Source: Sneathiella glossodoripedis JCM 23214
GTDB taxonomy: Bacteria; Pseudomonadota; Alphaproteobacteria; Sneathiellales; Sneathiellaceae
Direction of reading: 5' to 3'
Length of the DNA: 64,000 bases
Assembly (NCBI RefSeq): GCF_000616095.1
Contig: NZ_BAMS01000001.1
Coordinates: 930,001-994,000, forward strand
The translations under genes were made by a program, and so were the position numbers. Positions 1 through 8,970 of this stretch are shown here, piece by piece (the stretch's first letter is position 1; each line of letters opens with the position of its first letter). The notes beneath the pieces are model-generated. The model had not been told where the DNA came from. It saw only the letters and a program-made list of their open reading frames with translations, and made no database searches.

Positions 1-303
1 AAGCGAAAATTAAGCCCCGCTGTATAAGGGGTGTCGCAAAGGAAGTCAATGCAGTAGATGCCTCTTTTATTACTCTGCCCTACATTCCGGTAAATGAAGA
101 GTGTTCAACAAGTCTCACGTTTTCTTGAACGGAGCTTTTACTTTTGATGCCTATGGTTATGTTCACTCTTCTAGTAAGTCGTGTTTTTAGCCTGTGTATG
201 TGACTATTTTGTCTGCATTTCTTTCATCGTTCACTTGGATTGAAGACTTGCTGTAAACACGGTGGGCCTTAAAGTTTAGGGTGTTTGGTAATATGGGTGT
301 GGA
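1..303. other. Intergenic/upstream region without a recognisable gene
   Basis: No reading frame of useful length or family resemblance was found on either strand in these 303 bases. The stretch should hold the promoter of the membrane protein gene that follows, but no convincing -35/-10 pair could be fixed by eye. The left end of the window may carry the tail of an upstream untranslated region. Confidence 0.5.
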
Positions 304-1080
304 ATGAATGAGATGACAAATGGTAGCCAATCAACTAACAACAACCGGGTTCGAAGATTCCTTCCACTAATCATTATTTGCCTGCTTTTCGTGTCCTTTT
401 TCCTTTTGGGATTCGATAAATATCTTTCTTTCTCTTATGTAAGTGAGAATCGCGATAAGCTTTTGGCCATGGTGAACGATCACTATGTCTTAGCGCTCTT
501 TCTGTATTTCTGTTTTTATATTATCGCTGTTGCAGCCTCTTTACCCGGTGGATTGTTATTGACCATTAGCGGAGGCTTTTTGTTTGGCTGGATTGTCGGT
601 GGACTTGTAACAGTGGTTGCCGCAACACTTGGCGCAACCGTATTGTTTGTCATTGCCGCGACTTCTGTTGGAGAGGCTCTTCGTCAAAAAGCAGGCCCAT
701 GGCTAGCTAAGCTGGAAGCAGGATTTCAGGAAAATGCCTTGAGTTATTTGCTGTTTCTTCGGTTGGTCCCCGCCTTTCCCTTCTGGCTTGTAAATATTGC
801 GCCAGCCTTTTTGGGTGTCAGGCTTCGTACCTACATGTTGGGGACGTTCCTCGGAATTATCCCAGGTACCTTTGTATTCGCGTATCTTGGTACCGGATTG
901 GATAGCATAATAGTCGAGCAACAGAACCGGGTGGAGAAATGTTCTGCGCTGGGGCAAGGTAACTGTCAGGTCAATTTTGAGTTGGGTTCACTCATCACGC
1001 AGGAAATAATCTTTGCGTTCATCGCGCTGGGAATAATTTCATTAATACCGGTTGTTCTTAAAAAGCTTAGAAAGTCTTGA
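304..1080 (+). CDS. TVP38/TMEM64 family (VTT domain) inner membrane protein
   Basis: This 258-residue polytopic membrane protein belongs to the TVP38/TMEM64 (VTT, formerly SNARE-associated) family, whose bacterial role (DedA-like lipid or solute transport) is unsettled. Hydrophobic segments lie near residues 20-40, 58-80, 83-120, 180-200 and 232-252. The hallmark is the RLVPAFPFWLVN stretch near residue 157, followed by a PGT turn near 190, plus the glycine-rich GGFLFGW segment near 93. The ATG at 304 is followed by a second in-frame ATG four codons later. The downstream reductase starts 19 bases after the stop, and this gene pair recurs in proteobacteria, so a shared operon is likely. Confidence 0.9.
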   Translation: MNEMTNGSQSTNNNRVRRFLPLIIICLLFVSFFLLGFDKYLSFSYVSENRDKLLAMVNDHYVLALFLYFCFYIIAVAASLPGGLLLTISGGFLFGWIVGGLVTVVAATLGATVLFVIAATSVGEALRQKAGPWLAKLEAGFQENALSYLLFLRLVPAFPFWLVNIAPAFLGVRLRTYMLGTFLGIIPGTFVFAYLGTGLDSIIVEQQNRVEKCSALGQGNCQVNFELGSLITQEIIFAFIALGIISLIPVVLKKLRKS

Positions 1081-1099
1081 AAATACAGGGTTCACAAGC

Positions 1100-2539
1100 A
1101 TGACTAAAAATATCATCAAAACTGATTTATGTGTCATCGGTGGAGGTTCCGGCGGATTAAGTGTGGCCGCAGGTGCGGTACAAATGGGGGCAGACACTGT
1201 GCTTGTGGAAGGTGGTAAGATGGGGGGGGATTGTTTGAATTATGGTTGCGTTCCCTCTAAAGCGTTGCTTGCCGCCGCAAAGCATGCTGTGGCCCTGAAA
1301 GGGGCTGGCAATTTCGGTGTTCAGGAACTGTCGCCTGAGGTGAATTATCCTGCCGTTATGAAACATGTGGAAGAGGTGATTGCAGGCATTGAACCACATG
1401 ACTCTGTTGAGAGGTTCGAAGGTCTGGGCGTTCGTGTAATACAGGGATATGGGAAGTTTACGGCACCAGATTGCCTTGAAGTCGCTGGTCATATTATCAA
1501 GGCACGGCGATTTGTAATAGCGACGGGGTCGTCCACCGCCTTGCCACCTGTACCGGGATTATCTGAAATCAGTTATTTGACCAACGAGACTCTTTTTGAA
1601 AATCGTCAGTTGCCGGATCATTTGATAGTAATTGGGGGTGGTCCCATTGGAATGGAGATGGCCCAGGCGCATGCAAGACTGGGTGCGAAAGTTACAGTGC
1701 TTGAGGCTTTCAAAGCTTTGTCGAAAGATGATTCGGAACTTACTAAAATTGCTCTTGAATGTATCCGTGAAGACGGTGTTGAAATCAAGGAAGGTGTCAA
1801 GATAGCCCACGTCGCCCAAAAAGGACAAAAATCTTTCGAAATCACACTGGAGGAAGAGGGAGAGCAGATAAAGCTGACAGGTTCACATGTGCTGGTGGCA
1901 GCGGGGCGAAAGCCGAATGTAGCGGGCTTGGGGCTTGAGGCTGCTGGTGTGGAGACCAATAAAGCAGGTATCATCGTTGATAATCGCCTTCGAACATCAA
2001 ACAAGAAAATATTTGCAATTGGTGATGTGGCGGGTGGGTATCAATTTACCCATATTGCTGGATACCATGCTGGGATTGTTATTAGAAATATCCTATTTAA
2101 ATTACCGGCCAAAGTGAATTACGACGCTGTTCCGTGGGTGACTTATACCTCTCCAGAGCTCGCTAACGTGGGCCTCACTGAAGCGGCCGCTCGGGAGCGA
2201 TATGATGAAGATCAAATTAAAGTATTAAAATTTGAATATGCGGAAAATGATCGCGCACGCGCCGAGCTTCTCACGACTGGCATGATAAAAGCCATTGTTC
2301 ACAAAAATGGTAAAATTTTAGGAGCCGGTATTGTTGGGGCACAAGCCGGAGAGCTCATTCAACCATGGGGTCTTGCGATTTCATCTGGCTTAAAGATATC
2401 CTCGATGGCAAGTTATATCTCTCCCTATCCAACACTTGGGGAGATTAACAAACGAGTAGCTGGTAGTTTCTATACTCCGAAACTTTTTAGTGAAAGAACC
2501 CGTAAAGTAGTCAAATTTCTTCAACGCCTGCCTTTTTGA
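1100..2539 (+). CDS. FAD-dependent pyridine nucleotide-disulfide oxidoreductase (MerA-like)
   Basis: This 479-residue flavoprotein has the class I disulfide reductase layout. The FAD Rossmann motif GGGSGG lies at residues 14-19, the redox-active pair is C45/C50 (CLNYGC), a second dinucleotide motif GGGPIG is near 180, an FAD-binding GDVAGG is near 310, and a dimerisation domain follows. The HPT motif that holds the catalytic His of lipoamide dehydrogenase reads YPT here, as in mercuric reductase-like enzymes. The N-terminal HMA domain and the C-terminal vicinal cysteines of true MerA are absent, so the substrate is unknown. I chose the ATG at 1100 because an earlier in-frame start at 1052 would overlap the upstream gene and add 16 non-family residues. 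Confidence 0.9.
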   Translation: MTKNIIKTDLCVIGGGSGGLSVAAGAVQMGADTVLVEGGKMGGDCLNYGCVPSKALLAAAKHAVALKGAGNFGVQELSPEVNYPAVMKHVEEVIAGIEPHDSVERFEGLGVRVIQGYGKFTAPDCLEVAGHIIKARRFVIATGSSTALPPVPGLSEISYLTNETLFENRQLPDHLIVIGGGPIGMEMAQAHARLGAKVTVLEAFKALSKDDSELTKIALECIREDGVEIKEGVKIAHVAQKGQKSFEITLEEEGEQIKLTGSHVLVAAGRKPNVAGLGLEAAGVETNKAGIIVDNRLRTSNKKIFAIGDVAGGYQFTHIAGYHAGIVIRNILFKLPAKVNYDAVPWVTYTSPELANVGLTEAAARERYDEDQIKVLKFEYAENDRARAELLTTGMIKAIVHKNGKILGAGIVGAQAGELIQPWGLAISSGLKISSMASYISPYPTLGEINKRVAGSFYTPKLFSERTRKVVKFLQRLPF

Positions 2540-2619
2540 GTGTTAAATCGATCAAATTATTGAGCTGTTCTGGCTCGTAATGTTTGTGTATCTCTGCAGA
2601 TCGTTTACTCTTCATTTTT

Positions 2620-4014
2620 ATGAGTTATTTTGGAAAAGTTGCAAAAGGTTTCAGAAGTCTGTCGGCACGTTTGTTGCTGCTGACTGTTCTTTTTGTGATG
2701 CTTGCCGAGATATTGATTTTTGTACCTTCTATTGCCTTTTTCAGAGAGAATTATCTGGTAAAGAAAGCGGAATTTGCACATCTGGCATCTCTCGCTCTAT
2801 TGGCATCACCTGATCTGATGGTATCGAAGGAGCTAAAGGAAGAGCTGTTATTTCGGGTAGGTGCTCGTTCTATTGTTTTCAGAAGCGCAAACTCCTCCAT
2901 GCTGATGCTGTCGGAAGATATGCCTGTGAGTGTTGATGCGAGCTATGATTTATCACAAAAATCCGCTTTTATACTGATAGAGGATGCTCTTGTAACGTTG
3001 ATGAATTCGGAAAACAGAATAATTCGCGTTACCTCACCAATTGAAAATAGCCCAACATCGTCTCTCGAAATGGTGATTGACGAATCTCCGTTGAGGGTGG
3101 AGATGCTGGAATATTCATGGAATATATTCCGGTTATCGCTTGTTATTTCATTGCTGACAGCTTTTTTGGTTTATCTGTCTCTTCACTGGTTGATGGTTCG
3201 GCCAATGGGTAGACTGAGCGCGAGCATGATCGCGTTTCGGCGTTCACCTGAAAATGTCGCCAGTGGTATCGTTCCTTCCGGTAGAACCGATGAAATTGGT
3301 GCTGCTGAGCGTGAGCTTGAAATCATGCAAACGCGCCTCAGGTTTGCCTTAAAGCAAAAAGACCATCTGGCTGCCCTTGGGGTAGCTGTTACGAAAATAA
3401 GTCATGACCTTCGAAATATTTTATCTACATCGCATTTGGTGAGTGACAGTCTGGCTAAAATTGATGATCCCATGGTTCAAAAGATTGTTCCACGTTTGGT
3501 TGGCAGCATCGATCGCGCGATTGAGCTTTGTAATCACACCTTGCGTTTTGGACGGGCAGAAGAACATAGTCCCCGCAGGGAACGCTTCTTGTTGTTACTA
3601 TTGATCAATGAAGTAAAAGCGACTGTTCTGCAAACTGATGCCGAGGATATCGACTGGGTAAATGATTTTGATGATGATTTTGATGTGTTCGCGGATCGTG
3701 AGCATATGTATCGGATTTTGATGAACATTTGTCGCAACTCCATCGAAGCTTTGTCCGGTCAACACGGGAAAATAAAAATATCGGCGGTTAATACGGAGAC
3801 CGAAACGGTCATTCGTGTTGTCGATACAGGTCCGGGGATACCGCCTCGCGCACGGGAACATCTGTTTGAACCCTTTGCGGGATCTGTGAAAACAGGTGGT
3901 ACAGGACTAGGTTTGTCAATCGCACGGGAGTTGGTTATTGCCCATGGCGGCGAGATAGAGGTCGAGTTCACAGGTGAAACCGGAACCTGTTTTCGTATCC
4001 TTTTACCAAATTAA
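2620..4014 (+). CDS. Membrane sensor histidine kinase (orphan)
   Basis: A 464-residue two-component sensor. Transmembrane segments near residues 15-38 and 165-188 flank an extracytoplasmic sensor of about 125 residues, followed by a HAMP-like linker. The H-box SHDLRN has its phosphoacceptor His near residue 262. The ATPase domain shows the N-box NICRNSIEAL, G1 DTGPGIP and G2 GGTGLGLSIARE, so the kinase looks active. No response regulator lies beside it, so its partner is elsewhere. The ATG at 2620 is preferred; a TTG at 2584 would add 12 residues. A lipoprotein gene follows after 70 bases. Confidence 0.88.
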   Translation: MSYFGKVAKGFRSLSARLLLLTVLFVMLAEILIFVPSIAFFRENYLVKKAEFAHLASLALLASPDLMVSKELKEELLFRVGARSIVFRSANSSMLMLSEDMPVSVDASYDLSQKSAFILIEDALVTLMNSENRIIRVTSPIENSPTSSLEMVIDESPLRVEMLEYSWNIFRLSLVISLLTAFLVYLSLHWLMVRPMGRLSASMIAFRRSPENVASGIVPSGRTDEIGAAERELEIMQTRLRFALKQKDHLAALGVAVTKISHDLRNILSTSHLVSDSLAKIDDPMVQKIVPRLVGSIDRAIELCNHTLRFGRAEEHSPRRERFLLLLLINEVKATVLQTDAEDIDWVNDFDDDFDVFADREHMYRILMNICRNSIEALSGQHGKIKISAVNTETETVIRVVDTGPGIPPRAREHLFEPFAGSVKTGGTGLGLSIARELVIAHGGEIEVEFTGETGTCFRILLPN

Positions 4015-4084
4015 CGCTTTGGAAACCTGTTAATTCTAAACTGAAAAATGAGGTGCGTTTGCCTGTTTTCAGGGATGTTACAGA

Positions 4085-4477
4085 ATGTTTCGAATTTTAA
4101 TGTTAGGTTTTCTTGCGGTTGTTACCTTGTCGTCAACAGGGTGCACAACAGCTGCGGTTGCAGTGCTTGATGAAAAAGTTTCTCAAATGATGGGACAAGA
4201 CTGTACATCTGTGAATATCATGCTTGGCGAAAGTTATTGCAAAGAAAAACGTAAGGAAATCAAGCAGGAACAGGTTTATTGCTATCGTACACTTGGCAGT
4301 ATTAACTGTTACGATCGCAAAGATCCCTATTCTAGTAAAACACCAAGGGTTCGTGAGGTGACTGAGCTTGGTTCTTTAGGAGCTAAAGTAGAGTATATTG
4401 GTAATAAACCGGTTGTTGAAGAAAACATAGGCGATCCTTTCGCAACTCGCAAAATTGATACCTCCGAAATCGAATAA
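4085..4477 (+). CDS. Small putative lipoprotein of unknown function
   Basis: The 130-residue product starts with a lipoprotein signal peptide: a basic N-terminus, a hydrophobic core and a lipobox ending LSSTGC with the acylated cysteine at residue 20. The mature part has five more cysteines (CTS, YCKE, YCYR and NCYD contexts) and is hydrophilic, with no recognised domain. A periplasm- or outer-membrane-anchored accessory protein, possibly linked to the sensor kinase just upstream, is an inference from position only. The ATG follows an AGGGATG stretch that can act as ribosome binding site. Confidence 0.75.
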   Translation: MFRILMLGFLAVVTLSSTGCTTAAVAVLDEKVSQMMGQDCTSVNIMLGESYCKEKRKEIKQEQVYCYRTLGSINCYDRKDPYSSKTPRVREVTELGSLGAKVEYIGNKPVVEENIGDPFATRKIDTSEIE

Positions 4478-4592
4478 AATCCCATTTATACTCATCTCTC
4501 TTGACAGTTCGTGGTCAGGGCTGGTTTTTTTCTGTATAATTCCCACATAGCACTATGAGGCTTTTGTTTACTCGCAAGCGGAGGCGCCCTTA

Positions 4593-5365
4593 ATGAGTTG
4601 GAGCCCTGATCAGTACCATCTTTATACAGATCATCGTCTGAGGCCTGCCCTTGATTTGCTCTCGCAGGTGGATCTGGTCTCGCCAATGATAATTTACGAT
4701 TTAGGCTGTGGCACGGGGAATGTGACATCCATTTTGTCCCAGAGGTGGAATTCTGCAGTTGTAACGGGGGTGGATAGTTCTGAAGAGATGCTGTCGGTTG
4801 CCAAGCGAGAACATCCCTCAATCGAGTGGCAAAACTCTGCGATTGAAGAGTTTGATCCTGCAAGCAAACCAAATCTTATTTTTAGCAATGCGGCACTTCA
4901 TTGGCTGGATGATCACGAAACTCTGTTTCCCAAGTTAATATCTCAGTTGAGGCTGGTGGTGTACTTGCTGTGCAAATGCCTAATAATTTTTCTGCTCCCT
5001 CACATGCTACACTTTATGAGTTGGCCCAATCCGATAAGTGGCTGGATAAGCTCGGTGAGCTGGTGCGGCCTGCTCCTGTCCACAATAGTGAATGGTATTA
5101 TGATTTGCTATCGCCACTGGTCGAGAAGCTAAATATTTGGGAGACAACCTATTATCAGGTTCTGAATGGTAAAAATGCGGTGCTTGAATGGACCCGATCC
5201 ACCGCCTTAAGGCCATTTTTGCAGGCTCTGGAAGGAGACGATGTTTCTAAGTTCGAAGAGGAATATGCAGAACTTTTAATCGAAGCCTATCCTCAAAGAG
5301 AAGACGGCTCTACATTATATCCGTTTTCAAGGCTGTTTATCGTAGGGCATACATCTGAAGATTAG
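4593..5365 (+). pseudogene. tam: Trans-aconitate 2-methyltransferase-like gene, frameshifted
   Basis: Two overlapping frames together encode one class I SAM-dependent methyltransferase resembling Tam, which methyl-esterifies trans-aconitate. The first frame holds SAM motif I (DLGCGTGN, near residue 38), the VTGVDSSEEML acidic loop and FSNAALHWL. It breaks after LISQL near base 4949. Reading one frame over gives EAGGVLAVQMPNNFSAPSH, the expected Tam continuation, and runs to the TAG at 5363-5365. Adding one G to the GG at the junction restores a 257-residue protein. The next gene starts within 7 bases, so translation is probably coupled. The shift could be a sequence error or real inactivation. 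Confidence 0.82.
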
Positions 5366-5371
5366 GTGCAG

Positions 5372-6106
5372 ATGATTGTCCTTTTTACAGACTTTGGAAG
5401 CGAAGGCCCCTATCAGGGGCAAATGATTGCAAGTGCCAGAAAACACGGTTTCAAGGGCGATATTGTAACTTTGTTTGCTGATGCGCCAGCGTTTTCTGTT
5501 AAATATAGTGCACGGCTGTTGGAAGCATATTATCAGGATTTTCCAGAAAATTCAGTGTTCTTGTGCATTATTGATCCAGGTGTTGGATCAAGCCGTAAGC
5601 CCCTCATCATAAAAAGTTGCAACAGATGGTTTGTTGGGCCTGACAATGGATTGTTTGAATATCTGTTGAGGCTGGATAAAAAATCCAAAATTTATGAAAT
5701 TTCATGGGTTCCAGAAAAATTATCTGCAAGTTTTCATGGGCGCGATTTATTTGCCCCTGTTGCCGCAGAGCTTGCGCAATCGCAGACTGCTAAAAACTTG
5801 GGTAGAAGCGTTGATCCCAATAGGATTGTACGGACCAATTGGAGCGATAGTATCGCTGAGATCATATATATAGATCATTATGGGAATTGTATGACCGGTA
5901 TTGCAGGGGACGCAAATATTAAAGAATTACGGTTTGGAGATCAGGTTTATCCAATAAGTCGTACTTTTTCTGATGTTGCCGTTGGAGCTCCACTTGTTTA
6001 CGTGAATGCTAATAACCTCGTCGAAATTGCGGTTAATCAAGGACGGGCAGACCAGTGCCTGTCATTGCGCACGGGGGCGACCGTTAAACCAATTGGGTTG
6101 GATTAA
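5372..6106 (+). CDS. SAM hydroxide adenosyltransferase (DUF62, SAM hydrolase)
   Basis: This protein belongs to the fluorinase/chlorinase-related DUF62 family, whose ordinary bacterial members hydrolyse S-adenosylmethionine to adenosine and methionine. It has the N-terminal TDFG, DPGVGS near residue 70, GPDNG near 90 and the FHGRDLFAPVAA segment, then a small beta-barrel domain with YIDHYGNCMTG. At 244 residues it matches the hydrolase length and lacks the fluorinase insertion. The ATG at 5372 gives the canonical start MIVLFTDFGS; a GTG at 5366, directly after the upstream stop, is the alternative. It sits tight behind another SAM-dependent enzyme gene. Confidence 0.9.
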   Translation: MIVLFTDFGSEGPYQGQMIASARKHGFKGDIVTLFADAPAFSVKYSARLLEAYYQDFPENSVFLCIIDPGVGSSRKPLIIKSCNRWFVGPDNGLFEYLLRLDKKSKIYEISWVPEKLSASFHGRDLFAPVAAELAQSQTAKNLGRSVDPNRIVRTNWSDSIAEIIYIDHYGNCMTGIAGDANIKELRFGDQVYPISRTFSDVAVGAPLVYVNANNLVEIAVNQGRADQCLSLRTGATVKPIGLD

Positions 6107-7811
6107 TTTTTCAGTACAACGCCTTCTCTTCTGGGGTCAGCGCCTCCCATCAATTTGCCTGAATTGACTTCAATTCCATGTAAGCCACTATTGAGAGTGC
6201 GGGTTTTTACGGCGTAGCCATCTCTTCAAAAACAGATTTTAGTGGTTCAAGTGGGGTCCCTGCCTCCAGATCCAAGGTGCCATTTCGATTAATGTGGTGG
6301 GGCAGGTTAATGGCATCCTGAACGTTCATTCTCCAGTCAAGAACAGCAATAGCAGCTTTTGCAACATACCCAATAATACGGCTTCCGCCTGGAGATCCTA
6401 TTACAAGTCGCAGGTTGTCATCGGGATTGAGGATGATCATTGGGGACATGGAGCTTCGCGGACGTTTGCCCGGCTCAATTCGGTTATTAACCTTTCGACC
6501 ATCTTGGCTGGGGGAAAAGGAAAAATCCGTGAGTTGGTTGTTAAGGATGAATCCGCGCGTCATAAGCCGTGAGCCAAATACGTTCTCTACAGAGGTTGTC
6601 ATTGATACCGCATTACCAAATTTGTCAACGATACTGAAATGGCTGGTTGAGGGTAGTTCAATGGAATTGTCTTCATGCAAAAGATCAGCTCTTTTAAGGG
6701 GTGTTCCGGCCTCATACGGTATATTTGTTGCGTTAGGCTTTATTAAGCGTGATCGACGTGCCAAATAATCTGTAGAAAGGAGGGTGTCTTTTGGAACATC
6801 AACAAAATCTTCATCGGCCAAATACATTCCTCTGTCAGCAAAGGCGAGCGCGCTTGCTTCTGAAATCAGGTTAATGCTTTGAGCGGAAGAGGGTTTCAGG
6901 TTTTCAAGCTCATAGGCTTCCAGAATTTTCAGAATTTGCAGGACAGTGATGCCCCCAGATGTTGGTGGTCCCATTCCGCATACTTTGTAAGACCGATAGT
7001 TACTACATACTGGAGCGCGTTTTACAGCTTGATAGGAGGCAAGATCCTGTAGTGTAAGGAGGCCTGCATTTTTGGTGTCATTATTTACAGTCTGAACAAT
7101 GCTTTTAGCAACTTCACCACTATAAAAGCCCTTGGCGCCCTCGTTAGCGATAATGCGAAGGGTTTTTGCGAGCTCTAGATTTACAAGTGTTGTACCTGTC
7201 GCTTTTGCGGTGCCGTCGTCATTATAAAAGTAATTTCCTGCCGTTTCTTTTGTCTTTAGAAATTTATCCCGGTCGAGCAGATAATGCAGGCGAGGAGAAA
7301 TCTTGAAACCGGCTTCAGACAGTGCAATCGCGGAATCAAACAAATTTTTCCATGGAAGCTTACCATGCGTCTGGTGCGCCAATTCAAGCATTGCCACGAC
7401 ACCGGGCACCCCAACTGATTTACCGCCAACAACAGCTTCGTAGAATTTGTATTTTGAACCGTCGGATTTCAGGAAATAGTCTTCGGTGACCGCAGATGGT
7501 GCCCTTTCTCTCCCATCATATGTTGCGATAGTTTTTGTTGCAGCGTCATAATGAACAAGAAAAGCGCCGCCCCCAATACCCGATGATTGTGGTTCTACCA
7601 AGGTTAGGACCATTTGCACAGCTATTGCGGCATCGACTGCGCTCCCACCATTATTCAAAATGTCGTATCCAGCCTGCGCAGCAAGCGGGTTCGCTGCTGA
7701 GATCATGAATTGACCATCTAGATTGGAAGAATGTGCAGGTCTGGTTGCAATGGCACTCGCACATAGCAAAAGGAGTACAGCAATGAGGTTTGAAAGGAAT
7801 GTGTTTTTCAT
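6103..7811 (-). pseudogene. ggt: Gamma-glutamyltransferase, C-terminal frameshift
   Basis: Periplasmic Ntn-hydrolase that transfers or hydrolyses the gamma-glutamyl group of glutathione. The product has a signal peptide (about residues 1-28), the large-subunit GIGGGAFLV and GRERAP motifs, the STSHFSIVD cleavage region whose Thr389 aligns with the catalytic N-terminal Thr of the small subunit, and the GSPGG motif. The continuous frame stops at 6207 after FEEMATP. One frame over, the expected tail VKTRTLNSGLHGIEV and GADPRREG continues to a stop at 6103-6105. Adding one G at about 6219 (ATGGC to ATGGGC, giving EEMGYAVK) rejoins them. The restored end overlaps the stop of the convergent SAM hydrolase gene. 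Confidence 0.88.
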
Positions 7812-7955
7812 AGGACGCCTGATAGTCTGTCTCTGTCAAAATTGTTTTTACTCAAACAAATATCTTGATACACTCTTGCTATAAGAGGTTGACCTAAAAT
7901 ATTAGTTTAGTCTACCGCCCATTGACGCGAAAATAATAGAATATAAAGTGTGACG

Positions 7956-8957
7956 ATGATTAAACCGGGTGCGAAAAACCTGATTACGGATGTAGATGGC
8001 ATTCAAGTTGGGAATGCTCATGATGAAACCGCAATGACGGGTGTAACAGCCGTCATTCCAGATAGCTCCGCTGTTGCAGGTGTTGACGTCCGCGGCGGTG
8101 GTCCTGGAACTCGGGAGACTGAGGTCCTTCGCCCCGATTGCTTGGTAGAACGAGTGGATGGCATTGTTCTAAGCGGTGGGTCCGTTTTTGGGCTTGAAGC
8201 GGCAGCCGGCGTTACGACAGCGTTGGCGAAAATGTCACGCGGGTTCGAACTTCGGGGACTTAATATTCCTATTGTACCATCAGCGGTGTTGTTTGACCTG
8301 TTGAATGATGGCGATAAAAATTGGGGTGACGTGCCGCCGTATCGTCAACTTGGGCAACGAGCAACAGAAACAGTCAGCCATGATTTTGGGCTGGGAAATG
8401 TCGGTGCTGGTTATGGCGCTGCTGCGGGTACATTAAAAGGTGGGCTTGGAAGTGCATCTGCGGTGAGTGAAGATGGAATACAGGTGGGAGCGGTCATTGC
8501 CGTAAATCCGGTTGGAAGTGTTTTGATTCCCGGTACATCAAGCTTTTGGGCATGGCCACTGGAGCAAAACGGTGAATTTGGAGGTGAGGGGGCACCTCAG
8601 CTAACTGAAGATATTTCGCTAGAAGCGATAGCTGAGGGGCGTTTGATGGAAAATACGACAATTGGTGTCGTTGCAACAAATGTTGCAATGAATAAGGCAC
8701 AGGCACAACGTGTTTCCATTATGGCGCAGGATGGCTATGCCCGCGCAATACGACCTGTACATACACCGATGGATGGAGATACAATCTTTACGTTGTCTAC
8801 CGAAAAAAGATCGTTGGACGATCCTGAACCACTTGCGCTCGCCCGTATTGGGGCAATCGCAGCGGATTGCGTCGCAAGGGCAGTAGCCCGCGCCGTATAT
8901 AATGCAGAAAGTTTAGGGAGACTACCTGGCTATCGTGCGCTTTTTAATAAGAACTAA
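7956..8957 (+). CDS. P1 (S58) family N-terminal nucleophile peptidase
   Basis: Member of the DmpA/BapA family of self-processing aminopeptidases (L-aminopeptidase/D-esterase type). Family markers are GVTAVIP, RGGGPGTRE near residue 50, LSGGSVFGL near 75, GVGAGYGA-like glycine runs, and the NTTIGVVATN segment near residue 233 that holds the processing and nucleophile site. The length fits unprocessed family members. The start is uncertain: ATG at 7956 or GTG at 7950. A substrate-binding protein gene follows 13 bases after the stop, which suggests a role in using imported or cell-wall peptides; this is inferred from position. Confidence 0.88.
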   Translation: MIKPGAKNLITDVDGIQVGNAHDETAMTGVTAVIPDSSAVAGVDVRGGGPGTRETEVLRPDCLVERVDGIVLSGGSVFGLEAAAGVTTALAKMSRGFELRGLNIPIVPSAVLFDLLNDGDKNWGDVPPYRQLGQRATETVSHDFGLGNVGAGYGAAAGTLKGGLGSASAVSEDGIQVGAVIAVNPVGSVLIPGTSSFWAWPLEQNGEFGGEGAPQLTEDISLEAIAEGRLMENTTIGVVATNVAMNKAQAQRVSIMAQDGYARAIRPVHTPMDGDTIFTLSTEKRSLDDPEPLALARIGAIAADCVARAVARAVYNAESLGRLPGYRALFNKN

Positions 8958-8970
8958 ACAGGAGACTGGG

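Noticed and set aside
1157-2004. Two sizeable antisense frames within the flavoprotein gene
   Set aside because: Codon pattern and conservation belong to the plus-strand reductase; the antisense products show no recognisable domain.
1100-2539. Calling the gene mercuric reductase (merA)
   Set aside because: No HMA domain, no C-terminal vicinal cysteines and no mer operon genes nearby.
4501-4540. TTGACA and TATAAT upstream of the tam-like gene as one promoter
   Set aside because: The spacing is 28 bp, far from 17. The -10-like element may still be used with a weak -35.
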